Program-made: the position numbers and the translations under genes
In this document: one piece after another, positions 34,403 to 42,034 of the stretch
Numbering within the stretch: position 1 is the stretch's first letter
How the letters are laid out: the number at the start of each line of letters is the position of its first letter
Notes under the pieces: generated by a model
Databases searched by the model: none
Told to the model about the DNA's origin: nothing
Seen by the model: the letters and a program-made list of their open reading frames with translations, nothing else
DNA from: Paenibacillus sp. FSL H8-0537
GTDB taxonomy: Bacteria > Bacillota > Bacilli > Paenibacillales > Paenibacillaceae
DNA: 64,000 nt
NCBI RefSeq assembly: GCF_038051995.1
Contig: NZ_CP150290.1
Coordinates: forward strand, 1,041,501 to 1,105,500
Direction of reading: 5' to 3'

Positions 34403-35367
34403 GCGAGTTCTCCTTCCCCACGGAGGAATTGCTGCTGGACCCAATCATCATTGTAGACGGTGTCCATGTAACGTTCGCCGCGGTCATGCAAAATAACGGC
34501 GCAAGCAGAACCATCTGGCAGCTCATGCATCATCGACTGAAGGGCAAAAATAACGGCGCCAGACGATGGCCCGGCCAAAAGCGCCTCTTGCTTCACCAGC
34601 ATTCGGCAGCCTGCAACCATATCGGCATCGTTAACCTTTATCGCATAATCCATAAAGCGGCTTTGTCCGAATGGTGGAACGATGCCGGCCCCAAGGCCCG
34701 GAAACAGCCTGCTTCCGCTGACCCCGCCAAAAATAATGCTGCCCGCCGCGTCAATAGCTACGATTTTCGTATCCAGCTTATGGTCGCGGGCATACCGCGC
34801 ACAGCCAAGCATCGTGCCGCAGGTGCTGACACCTCCAATGACATAATCCACACGGCCCAGTGAGGCCACAATTTCCTGCATGGTGCCTTCATAATGCGAC
34901 AGGTAATTATGTTCATTGTTGTATTGATTCGGCCAGTAGCTGCCCGGAATCTCGGCAAGCAGCTGCTGAACGCGGTTCAGCCTGGCAGGCAGAAACTCGC
35001 CTGTATCCGGGTCTGGCTCCTCAACGAGTTCAATGACGGCGCCATAAGCGCGCATAATGCGGATGTTTTGCTGCGTCGTTCTAGGGTCTACGACGCTTAT
35101 AAACCGCATGCCAAGATAGGAGCAGATCGCGGCGAGGCTGATGGCCATATTGCCCGAGCTGGATTCGATGATAACAGAGCCGGGCCCGATGCGTCCCTGC
35201 TCCAAGGCCGCAGCAATAATGCGGGCGGCGGAGCGGTCCTTCGCGCTGCCATTCGGGTTAAGCATTTCCAGCTTGGCATACACGGTAATGCCGCGATCAT
35301 TCGCAAACAGCTTTGACAGCTGGACGAGCGGCGTCTGACCGATACAAGAAAGCCAATCTTTTCCCAT
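34399..35367 (-). CDS. sbnA: SbnA-like N-(2-amino-2-carboxyethyl)-L-glutamate synthase (322 aa)
   Basis: A PLP-dependent cysteine-synthase-fold enzyme; SbnA joins O-phosphoserine and glutamate as the first step to 2,3-diaminopropionate. The PLP lysine is Lys43 in 'NPNGSAKDRSA'. 'VIESSSGNMAISLA' and 'GGVSTCGTMLGC' are PLP-phosphate-binding loops. 'PNQYNNEHNYLSHYEGTMQEI' (given in part) is close to SbnA rather than CysK. Length is right for the family. It lies 16 bases after the adenylating-enzyme gene and overlaps the SbnB remnant, forming a three-gene operon. Confidence 0.88.
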   Translation of the reverse strand: MGKDWLSCIGQTPLVQLSKLFANDRGITVYAKLEMLNPNGSAKDRSAARIIAAALEQGRIGPGSVIIESSSGNMAISLAAICSYLGMRFISVVDPRTTQQNIRIMRAYGAVIELVEEPDPDTGEFLPARLNRVQQLLAEIPGSYWPNQYNNEHNYLSHYEGTMQEIVASLGRVDYVIGGVSTCGTMLGCARYARDHKLDTKIVAIDAAGSIIFGGVSGSRLFPGLGAGIVPPFGQSRFMDYAIKVNDADMVAGCRMLVKQEALLAGPSSGAVIFALQSMMHELPDGSACAVILHDRGERYMDTVYNDDWVQQQFLRGEGELA

Positions 35368-35383
35368 GGGCGATTAGCGCCTC

Positions 35384-36604
35384 CTAAAAATAAAGTTTTT
35401 TCGATTTGACCGCTCCTCGCTCAAGCGTCTCATCTTCCGCTGCGCGCGTCACCACGATGCCGGACAGCATGCGACCCCGAATCATTTGGCCAATCGCTTC
35501 GATTTTTTGCTCAATGGCTTGCTGTATAACGGTAAGCATGCCATCGTCCAGCCTTTTGCTGCGAATATGGATGGACAGTTTATTACCCTGCAGCCGGACG
35601 CGCAGCTCGGCGTCGCTTACGAATTGCTGGACGACGCTTTCGATGTCGTAGAGGCTTATTTTTTCCCCGTGCTTCAGGTCGGTTCCAATCCGTTTCGAGA
35701 TGCAGCTGAACGTTTGCCGTACCTGTCCATCAATGATGACCGTGCCGAAATCCCTAATCACATCGTAGGTGACATAACGAATGGCGGGAAACAGGGTGCG
35801 CTTGAATGACGTAAGCACAAGCACCGTCTCATTGTCCTCCAGCGCATCGAAGCGTGCATCTATTTCGTCAGCACGGAGCGCCTCGGCATGGATGCCAGCA
35901 TCTAGTACATAAACGCTATGCTCGTGAGAGTAGGAAGCAATAGCGCCGATCTCGATGGAGCCGTAGGTGTCGAGAATATCAAAAGCGCTGATGCCGAACC
36001 GCGCAGCCATATTGCCCTGCCAGACTGGCGGCGCAATTTCGCCGACAATAATGATTTTCTGTATGCCGAAGGCCCCCGGATCTGGAGCAGCGGCAGCAAT
36101 GGCGTCGAGAATGGAAGGCATCGTATACAGCAGCTGTGGGCGAAAAGTGGCCAATCGCTTGATATGCTCCTCTATTGGCAAGGAGAAGGAAAGCGAGTCT
36201 GCTTGGAAGCCAAGCTGCTGAAAAATCGTAATGGCTGTGCTAGCCGCATGTCCCGTTCCCATATCAGCCAGCGCCCTTGTAACAACTGCTGGGCTCCTTG
36301 CCAGCCACTCTCGGAAGCAGTCCGCCTTGCTGGCGATGTATTGCTCATCATCCTCCGGAGAATAATAAATCGCTTTGCGTATGCCGGAGGACGTTCCCGA
36401 CGTACGGTACACGGAGAGCCCGGCTTCTGTCCGCAGCTCCTGCGTGAAATAATGCTCCTCCAACCTATCCGCCGTCATAAGCGGCAGTTCCGGCAGTACA
36501 GCAGCGTTCAGTTCAATGCCCTGCTCTGCAAGCAGCTCTCCATACCAAGGATGAAAATGGCAAATAAGAGCAAGGTGCTGCTGAAGCGTCTGTTTTGGCT
36601 CCAT
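35384..36604 (-). CDS. PaaK/coenzyme F390 synthetase-like adenylate-forming enzyme (406 aa)
   Basis: An ANL-superfamily enzyme of the short PaaK-like kind. The phosphate-binding loop is 'VYRTSGTSSGIRKAI' near residue 85, the A5-type motif is 'DTYGSIEIGAI' near 225, and a C-terminal lysine candidate is in 'GAVKSKKLYF'. It would activate a carboxylic acid as an AMP ester. First gene of the operon with the SbnA/SbnB homologues, so it may activate or load a diaminopropionate-derived or aryl acid; that is inference. AGGAGG lies about 11 bases before the ATG. Confidence 0.78.
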   Translation of the reverse strand: MEPKQTLQQHLALICHFHPWYGELLAEQGIELNAAVLPELPLMTADRLEEHYFTQELRTEAGLSVYRTSGTSSGIRKAIYYSPEDDEQYIASKADCFREWLARSPAVVTRALADMGTGHAASTAITIFQQLGFQADSLSFSLPIEEHIKRLATFRPQLLYTMPSILDAIAAAAPDPGAFGIQKIIIVGEIAPPVWQGNMAARFGISAFDILDTYGSIEIGAIASYSHEHSVYVLDAGIHAEALRADEIDARFDALEDNETVLVLTSFKRTLFPAIRYVTYDVIRDFGTVIIDGQVRQTFSCISKRIGTDLKHGEKISLYDIESVVQQFVSDAELRVRLQGNKLSIHIRSKRLDDGMLTVIQQAIEQKIEAIGQMIRGRMLSGIVVTRAAEDETLERGAVKSKKLYF

Positions 36605-36852
36605 GTATGCCTATGCCTCCTAACTAACGTACCGATGGCGGCCGCGTATTGGGAATCCAAGCAAAAACGACTTCGTCGTCCTTCTGGGACGAGCGAAGAG
36701 CTTTGCCTTAGAATCGAACAAACATCCTGACAGGTTGCCTTAATTAAGCATATGAAGCCGCTGCATGATGGTTCGTTCTATGCCGACAGCGGCCTACAAC
36801 CATTTTTCAAAAAGGTTCGTATGCTAATAGGAGAATAGAATGGAGGGGTAAA

Positions 36853-37707
36853 GTGACGAGGAGCAGGAAGATATCGACGGGGTTGCGTGTGAGGAGCAGC
36901 GGCCGCAAAGGAAGCAAAATTGTGAAGAGCAAGAGCCGGATTATTGGGGATAAGTGGAGCAAAACGATCGCGATGCGGAAGGATCTAACGCTGAACAAGC
37001 ACATCCCGCGGACGAAGCTGGCGACAAAGGACAGCCTGCGCAGCATGCTGACGCAATATAGAATGGTCTATGTGAAGCCTTCGCGGGGCTCGCAGGGGCG
37101 CGGAGTCATGAGGATGGAGAAGCTGGGGGCGAAGTATACGTATCAATTAGGATCGAAAAAATCGACCTTTACCACGTACGCGGCAGCTTACCGTTCGATT
37201 CATAAGGAGATGAAGGGGAAGCGGTATTTGGTGCAAAAGGGCATTCGCCTGCTGAAGCATAAAGGACGCCGCTTCGATATTCGGCTTATGGTGCAGCGCG
37301 CACCGCAGGGCGGCTGGGCAGCGACCGGGACGCTTGGCAGAGCGGCCCATCCGGGCAAAATTGTAACCAATGGCAGCCAAGGCGGATCGATTTATTCGAC
37401 CGTGCAAGTGCTTAAGTCACATGCTGGGCCAGCAGGGCGCCGGAAATTGCTGAAAAGCATGGATCGGCTTGGCCTTCGCACAGCGCGGCTGCTGCGCGGC
37501 GTTTCTCCCGGCATCAAGGAACTGGGCCTCGACTTTGCAATTGACGCGAAGCTGAAGCCATGGATTCTTGAGGTGAATACCGTGCCGGCCGTTTGCCCGT
37601 TCTCGCTGCTGGCCGATCAGTCTATGCTGCGGCGAATCGTTAGATATGGCAAAGCATATGGAAAGACCTACCAGCTTAAATGCACCAAGGCGAAGCGCGG
37701 AAAATAA
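36853..37707 (+). CDS. YheC/YheD-type ATP-grasp protein (284 aa)
   Basis: An ATP-grasp-fold protein of the endospore-coat-associated YheC/YheD family. Seen are 'YVKPSRGSQGRGVMRM' (ATP loop, about 75-90), 'QKGIRLLKHKGRRFDIRLMVQ', and 'LDFAIDAKLKPWILEVNTVP' with the metal-binding E-x-N. The N-terminal 35 residues are unusually basic and low in complexity. The GTG at 36853 has GGAGGGG four bases upstream. It diverges from the adenylating enzyme-SbnA-SbnB operon; such ATP-grasp enzymes form peptide-like bonds, so a shared pathway is possible but unproven. Confidence 0.82.
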   Translation: MTRSRKISTGLRVRSSGRKGSKIVKSKSRIIGDKWSKTIAMRKDLTLNKHIPRTKLATKDSLRSMLTQYRMVYVKPSRGSQGRGVMRMEKLGAKYTYQLGSKKSTFTTYAAAYRSIHKEMKGKRYLVQKGIRLLKHKGRRFDIRLMVQRAPQGGWAATGTLGRAAHPGKIVTNGSQGGSIYSTVQVLKSHAGPAGRRKLLKSMDRLGLRTARLLRGVSPGIKELGLDFAIDAKLKPWILEVNTVPAVCPFSLLADQSMLRRIVRYGKAYGKTYQLKCTKAKRGK

Positions 37708-37736
37708 GCGGCAAGCGCTGCCAGTGCAGCGAAGCG

Positions 37737-37781
37737 AAGCTAAGGCCTTGTGCCAGATAAGAGAAGGCACAAGGCCAGCTT
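37737..37781. other. Strong hairpin between the ATP-grasp and LysR genes
   Basis: AAGGCCTTGTGCC (37742-37754) pairs with GGCACAAGGCC (37766-37776), extended by AAGCT/AGCTT outside. No T-run follows directly, so it is a weak terminator candidate for the two converging genes. The rest of the short gap shows nothing else. Confidence 0.55.
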
Positions 37782-37821
37782 GTGAATGGTTCTTCGAATT
37801 TTTCTTATATATAAAAGCGGT

Positions 37822-38721
37822 CTACTTGAACGTATATTCATGCTCAAAACGGTTTATAAAATAATCCATTACCGGAGCATTCGGACGGGTTTTAGCTCGG
37901 ACCCAGCCAAAGTGGACAGGCTGCTGAAAAAAATCTTCAATTTCAAGCATTGCAAATTGCCGGATCGTTTCGTTGGCATTTTGCCTAAAGGAATAGTCAT
38001 GGCCGATTGATACAGCTAGCCCCTCCAGCAATGCGCTTTGAATGGCGACATCGTAATCGGTTCGAAATAACACCTCCACGGGCCCGTGCTGCCTGGTGAA
38101 ATCAAGGATAAACTGGTCGACATGATCATCCTTGTACAGGACGAAAGGGTATTGCCGCAATTCCTCCGGCGATATGGATGCCCGTGAGGCAAGCGGAGAT
38201 TGTGCGCCAACGAGCGCCACCATTTTTCCCTTGCACAGCGAATGAAACGAGAGACCCTCTATTGGCAGCTTGTCTTCCCGCATCGCAATCATGCCAAGAT
38301 CAGCCAGCCCCTCCCGCACGCTGCCAAGCGTATTCAATGAGCCGTCCTCAGATACCTCGATGCGAAGAGCGGGATGCTCCTTTTTTAGCCAAGCGATCAC
38401 TTTAACCATCGTCTTCATTTGGGCGGGCATCGTGGACAGGCGCAGCTCGCCGCTTAGGCTGCTCAGGCTGCTAGCTGCTTCCAGTCGAATTTCCTCGATA
38501 ATTTTGGCTGCTTCATGTACTTTTTTTATAATGGATGCACCTTCTGCGGTAGGCAAGGTGCCGGTTCGTGCACGTCTAAACAGCTTTAGCCCCAGCTCCT
38601 TCTCCAGACTAGTGATGGATTGGCTAAGCGCAGATTGGGAAATATGAAGATTCGCTGCTGCTTCAGACAATGATTTGGATTTGCTCAATTCGACGACATA
38701 CATCAGCTGCTCAAGGTTCAT
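37822..38721 (-). CDS. LysR-family transcriptional regulator (299 aa)
   Basis: An N-terminal winged helix (about 1-60: 'LSEAAANLHISQSALSQSI' then 'LEKELGLKLFRR') and the two-lobed LysR ligand-binding domain. Length is typical. AAAGGAAG precedes ATG 38721. It diverges from the dehydrogenase gene across a 134-base AT-rich gap carrying several ATTAAAT/AAGTAT words, so it most likely controls that gene and itself, as is usual for the family. Ligand unknown. Confidence 0.93.
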   Translation of the reverse strand: MNLEQLMYVVELSKSKSLSEAAANLHISQSALSQSITSLEKELGLKLFRRARTGTLPTAEGASIIKKVHEAAKIIEEIRLEAASSLSSLSGELRLSTMPAQMKTMVKVIAWLKKEHPALRIEVSEDGSLNTLGSVREGLADLGMIAMREDKLPIEGLSFHSLCKGKMVALVGAQSPLASRASISPEELRQYPFVLYKDDHVDQFILDFTRQHGPVEVLFRTDYDVAIQSALLEGLAVSIGHDYSFRQNANETIRQFAMLEIEDFFQQPVHFGWVRAKTRPNAPVMDYFINRFEHEYTFK

Positions 38722-38855
38722 AGGTCGCTTCCTTTACATAAGTATTACTTAATTAAATGTAAGTATAATTAAATATATTTAATTTAACAACAGGAGTACA
38801 ATAACGGTAAGAAAATATAAGCGCTATCATTTTATTGCTAAAGGAGATGTGGTTT

Positions 38856-39902
38856 ATGAAAGCTGCTGTTATTTATGGAGCTAAAGATGTCCGTATCGAA
38901 AATGTGAACGAGCCTGCAGCTGCTGCAGGCCAAGTGAAAATAAAGGTAGAATGGGCCGGAATTTGCGGAAGCGACCTGCATGCCTACCATCATGGGTTTG
39001 GCGTATCGGCTGAGCCTCATCCCGTGACAGGACGCGGTCTTCCGCTTGTGCTGGGCCATGAATTTGCTGGGGTTGTAACCGAGCTTGGCGAAGGTGTAAC
39101 GAATCTGGCTGTTGGAGATCGCGTAGCTGTAGAGCCGATCGTGTATGCCGAGGATGACTATTATGTACAGCGCGGCAAGTACAATCTGGCTAGTCCGTTT
39201 GCTTTCCTTGGTTTGCAGGATGATGGCGGATTTGCTCAATATGCAATCGCAAATGCGAGCAAAGCTCATAAGCTTCCAAGCAATGTTTCACTTGAAGAAG
39301 GGGCATTGATGGAGCCGACCGCTGTAACGGTTCATGCAGTTAAGGGAAGCCAGTTGAAAATTGGAGACGCGGTCGTTGTTTATGGCGCAGGCCCAATTGG
39401 TCTTTTAACGATTATGGCGGCGAAGGCAGCTGGAGCCGCAAGCGTTATTGCCGTAGATATTTCCCCTGAACGTCTAAGAAAAGCGCTTGAGGTCGGAGCA
39501 AGCTCGGTTGTGAACAGCTTGGAAGCAGATGCAACAAAAGAGATATTGGCCCAGCATGCAAACGGCGTAGATGTGGCCTTTGAAGCGGCAGGCGCTCAGG
39601 CGACATTCACAAGCGCGCTGGAAGTCATCAAAAAAGGCGGACAGCTGCTCATTATTGCCGGCTATGCCAGCCCCGTTACCTTGGATGTAAACAGCATTTT
39701 GGTGAAGGAGATATCAATTAAAACTTCACTTGCCTACCATCATATTTTCCCAGAGGTCATCGCCATGGTTTCCTCAGGACGCCTTGATATTAAGAAGGTC
39801 ATCACGAAAAAAATCAAGCTGGACAACCTCGTTGAGGAAGGTCTAGAGCTGCTCATCAAAGACAAAGCGCAGGCGAAAATTTTAATTCATACGCAGTCAT
39901 AG
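38856..39902 (+). CDS. bdhA: Zinc-dependent 2,3-butanediol dehydrogenase-like enzyme (348 aa)
   Basis: Medium-chain alcohol dehydrogenase. Catalytic zinc residues are Cys37 in 'GICGSDLHAYHH', His68-Glu69 in 'LGHEFAG' and Glu in 'GALMEPTAV'. The NAD fold has 'VYGAGPIGLLTIMAAKAAGA'. The structural-zinc cysteines of classic alcohol dehydrogenases are absent, which, as I recall, is also true of Bacillus BdhA. AAAGGAG lies nine bases before ATG 38856; the longer frame from 38835 is unsupported. Sorbitol- or threonine-type dehydrogenases are close relatives, so the substrate is not certain. Confidence 0.82.
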   Translation: MKAAVIYGAKDVRIENVNEPAAAAGQVKIKVEWAGICGSDLHAYHHGFGVSAEPHPVTGRGLPLVLGHEFAGVVTELGEGVTNLAVGDRVAVEPIVYAEDDYYVQRGKYNLASPFAFLGLQDDGGFAQYAIANASKAHKLPSNVSLEEGALMEPTAVTVHAVKGSQLKIGDAVVVYGAGPIGLLTIMAAKAAGAASVIAVDISPERLRKALEVGASSVVNSLEADATKEILAQHANGVDVAFEAAGAQATFTSALEVIKKGGQLLIIAGYASPVTLDVNSILVKEISIKTSLAYHHIFPEVIAMVSSGRLDIKKVITKKIKLDNLVEEGLELLIKDKAQAKILIHTQS

Positions 39903-39915
39903 TTCTATTATTGAA

Positions 39916-39975
39916 AACAAATAGGCTGTTCCAAAGGTCATGCAAATGGACCTTGGAACAGCCTATTTGTTTTGG
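39916..39975. terminator. Terminator after the butanediol dehydrogenase gene
   Basis: A long stem: ACAAATAGGCTGTTCC with GGAACAGCCTATTTGT, flanked by A-rich and T-rich ends. Confidence 0.85.
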
Positions 39976-40131
39976 CTAGCATGAGGCTTTCAATGGTGGG
40001 GCAGGCAGCAGGAGCGTCGTAATAGTGCAAATGAGAAGTCGTCTGAGCGGTAGAGGGCGCACGGGCGCATGCACTATCATCAAAGTATAAGACAGCGACA
40101 AGCTCATGCTGAAGAAAGAAGGGGTTCACCT

Positions 40132-41121
40132 ATGGAACAAACGACGGGAAATAAAGGGACAGTGGCAGCGGCAGCTCCCCAGCAGGCAAAGCAGGTTGCC
40201 AAATCAAATGTGAAAAAGAAACAGTTCAAGCGCTATTTGCCTTTGTTTCTAATGATGCTTCCTGGGCTGGCGTATTTGATCATTAACAATTATGCACCGA
40301 TGTTCGGTCTCATTATCGCCTTCAAAAACATCAATTTTGCCCAGGGGATTTGGGGCAGTGATTGGATTGGGCTGCAAAACTTCGAATATTTGTTCAAAAC
40401 GACAGATGCCTACATCATTACGCGAAATACGATTTTGTATAACGGCGGCTTTATTATATTGAATTTGGTCATTGCGGTAGGAATAGCGATTTTGCTCAAT
40501 GAAATTCGCAGTAAAATTATGGCTCGCTTTTATCAAAGCGTCGTGCTGCTGCCTTTTCTCATATCGATGGTTATTGTCAGCTACTTGGTTTATGCGGTGC
40601 TTAGCATTGAAACAGGCTTTATGAACAAGACGGTGCTTCCGTTTCTGGGACTCGATGCGATTTCATGGTACAGCGAGGCGCAATACTGGCCTTATATTTT
40701 GACAATCGTGCATATATGGAAAAGCGTTGGTTTCTACTGCGTCGTATATTTGGCAGCCATTATCGGAATCGATCAGGAATATTATGAAGCGGCAACGCTC
40801 GATGGCGCATCCAAATGGCAGCAGATTAAATCCATTACGCTGCCGCTCATTTCGCCAGTTATTACGATGATGACGCTGCTTGCAATCGGCCGGATTTTTT
40901 ACTCCGACTTCGGCTTGTTTTATCAGGTTCCGATGGATGCAGGTGCGCTCAGTGATACGACGAACGTTATTGACACTTACGTATATCGCGGCTTAATGCA
41001 GCTTGGTGATATCGGGATGTCCTCTGCAGCAGGCTTGTATCAATCCTTGGTCGGATTCATTCTGGTTCTGCTCGCGAATTATATTGTACGCAAAATCAAC
41101 AAAGACAACGCATTATTCTAA
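40132..41121 (+). CDS. Sugar ABC transporter permease, LplB type (329 aa)
   Basis: A six-segment inner-membrane permease of the MalF-like class. The EAA loop that contacts the ATPase reads 'YYEAATLDGASKWQQIKSI', and 'LPGLAYLIINNYAPMFGLIIAFKN' (given in part) is typical of LplB/YteP proteins. A 35-residue polar, basic N-terminus precedes the first segment. ATG 40132 follows AAGGGG; the longer frame from 40069 has no site. The second permease starts 12 bases later. No ATPase is encoded nearby, so a shared MsmX-type ATPase is likely used. Confidence 0.92.
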   Translation: MEQTTGNKGTVAAAAPQQAKQVAKSNVKKKQFKRYLPLFLMMLPGLAYLIINNYAPMFGLIIAFKNINFAQGIWGSDWIGLQNFEYLFKTTDAYIITRNTILYNGGFIILNLVIAVGIAILLNEIRSKIMARFYQSVVLLPFLISMVIVSYLVYAVLSIETGFMNKTVLPFLGLDAISWYSEAQYWPYILTIVHIWKSVGFYCVVYLAAIIGIDQEYYEAATLDGASKWQQIKSITLPLISPVITMMTLLAIGRIFYSDFGLFYQVPMDAGALSDTTNVIDTYVYRGLMQLGDIGMSSAAGLYQSLVGFILVLLANYIVRKINKDNALF

Positions 41122-41133
41122 GGAGTGAATGAC

Positions 41134-42021
41134 ATGACGCATGAAAATAAAATATGGCAGTGGTCAGCCAACCTATTTATGATGGCCGTATCGATTGCTT
41201 GCCTGCTGCCCTTTGCCTTATTGGTTATATCCTCTTTCACCGATGAGCAGGCGATTATCAGCAATGGCTATTCCTTTTTCCCTGAACAGTTCAGCTTGAC
41301 GGCTTACCGTTATTTGCTTGATCAATCGCAGGAGCTGCTGCGGGCTTATGGCATAACAATATTGGTTACCGTTCTGGGCACGTCGGTCAGCTTGGTGATT
41401 ACGTCCATGCTTGCTTATCCGTTGTCGAGGAGAGATATCCCCCTGCGTAATCCACTAGCGTTTTTCGTTTTTTTCACGATGCTGTTTAACGGCGGCCTTG
41501 TGCCAACTTACCTCATTTACACGCAGTATCTCGATATTAAAAATACGATCTGGGCGCTTATTATTCCAGGCCTCCTAATGAACGGCTTTAACGTTATGCT
41601 CATGCGCACGTTTTTTATAACGTCCATTCCTGTCCCGATTTTGGAATCGGCTTACATTGACGGGGCAACTGAATTCAGAACCTTTCGTTCGATCGTGCTG
41701 CCGCTGTCGCTGCCGATTTTGGCTACGATTGGCTTGTTTCAGACCATTGGCTATTGGAATGACTGGTTTAACGGGCTCGTTTATTTAACAGATCCGAAGC
41801 TGTTCAGCATTCAGAACATTTTGAACCGAATATTGACGGATATTCAATTTCTGTCGAACAGCGGCCTTGGCTCGAATGCTAGTCAAAGCATGGCGAAAAT
41901 GCCAAGCGGCACCGTGCGGATGGCAATTGCTGTAGTCGGCGTCATTCCGATTCTTGTCGCTTATCCATTTTTCCAAAAATATTTTGTTAAAGGCATTACG
42001 ATCGGTGCTGTAAAAGGGTAG
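41134..42021 (+). CDS. Sugar ABC transporter permease, LplC/YtcP type (295 aa)
   Basis: MalG-like permease with six membrane segments. The EAA loop reads 'ILESAYIDGATEFRTFRSIV' and the family's C-terminal 'FFQKYFVKGITIGAVKG' is complete. AAGGAG is eight bases before ATG 41134. It forms a pair with the upstream permease and is followed at 13 bases by a large glycosidase, so transport and breakdown are co-expressed. The binding protein is probably the lipoprotein at 32222, judged by family match, not position. Confidence 0.93.
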   Translation: MTHENKIWQWSANLFMMAVSIACLLPFALLVISSFTDEQAIISNGYSFFPEQFSLTAYRYLLDQSQELLRAYGITILVTVLGTSVSLVITSMLAYPLSRRDIPLRNPLAFFVFFTMLFNGGLVPTYLIYTQYLDIKNTIWALIIPGLLMNGFNVMLMRTFFITSIPVPILESAYIDGATEFRTFRSIVLPLSLPILATIGLFQTIGYWNDWFNGLVYLTDPKLFSIQNILNRILTDIQFLSNSGLGSNASQSMAKMPSGTVRMAIAVVGVIPILVAYPFFQKYFVKGITIGAVKG

Positions 42022-42034
42022 GGGGACGACGATA

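Noticed and set aside
35918..36730. 270-codon plus-strand frame opposite the PaaK-like gene
   Set aside because: Shadow of the minus-strand gene, which has clear adenylate-forming motifs and a ribosome site.
33875..39902. Mobile element carrying the block between the lipoprotein and permease genes
   Set aside because: No transposase, integrase, terminal inverted repeats or target duplication could be seen at either edge, so only gene order suggests an insertion.
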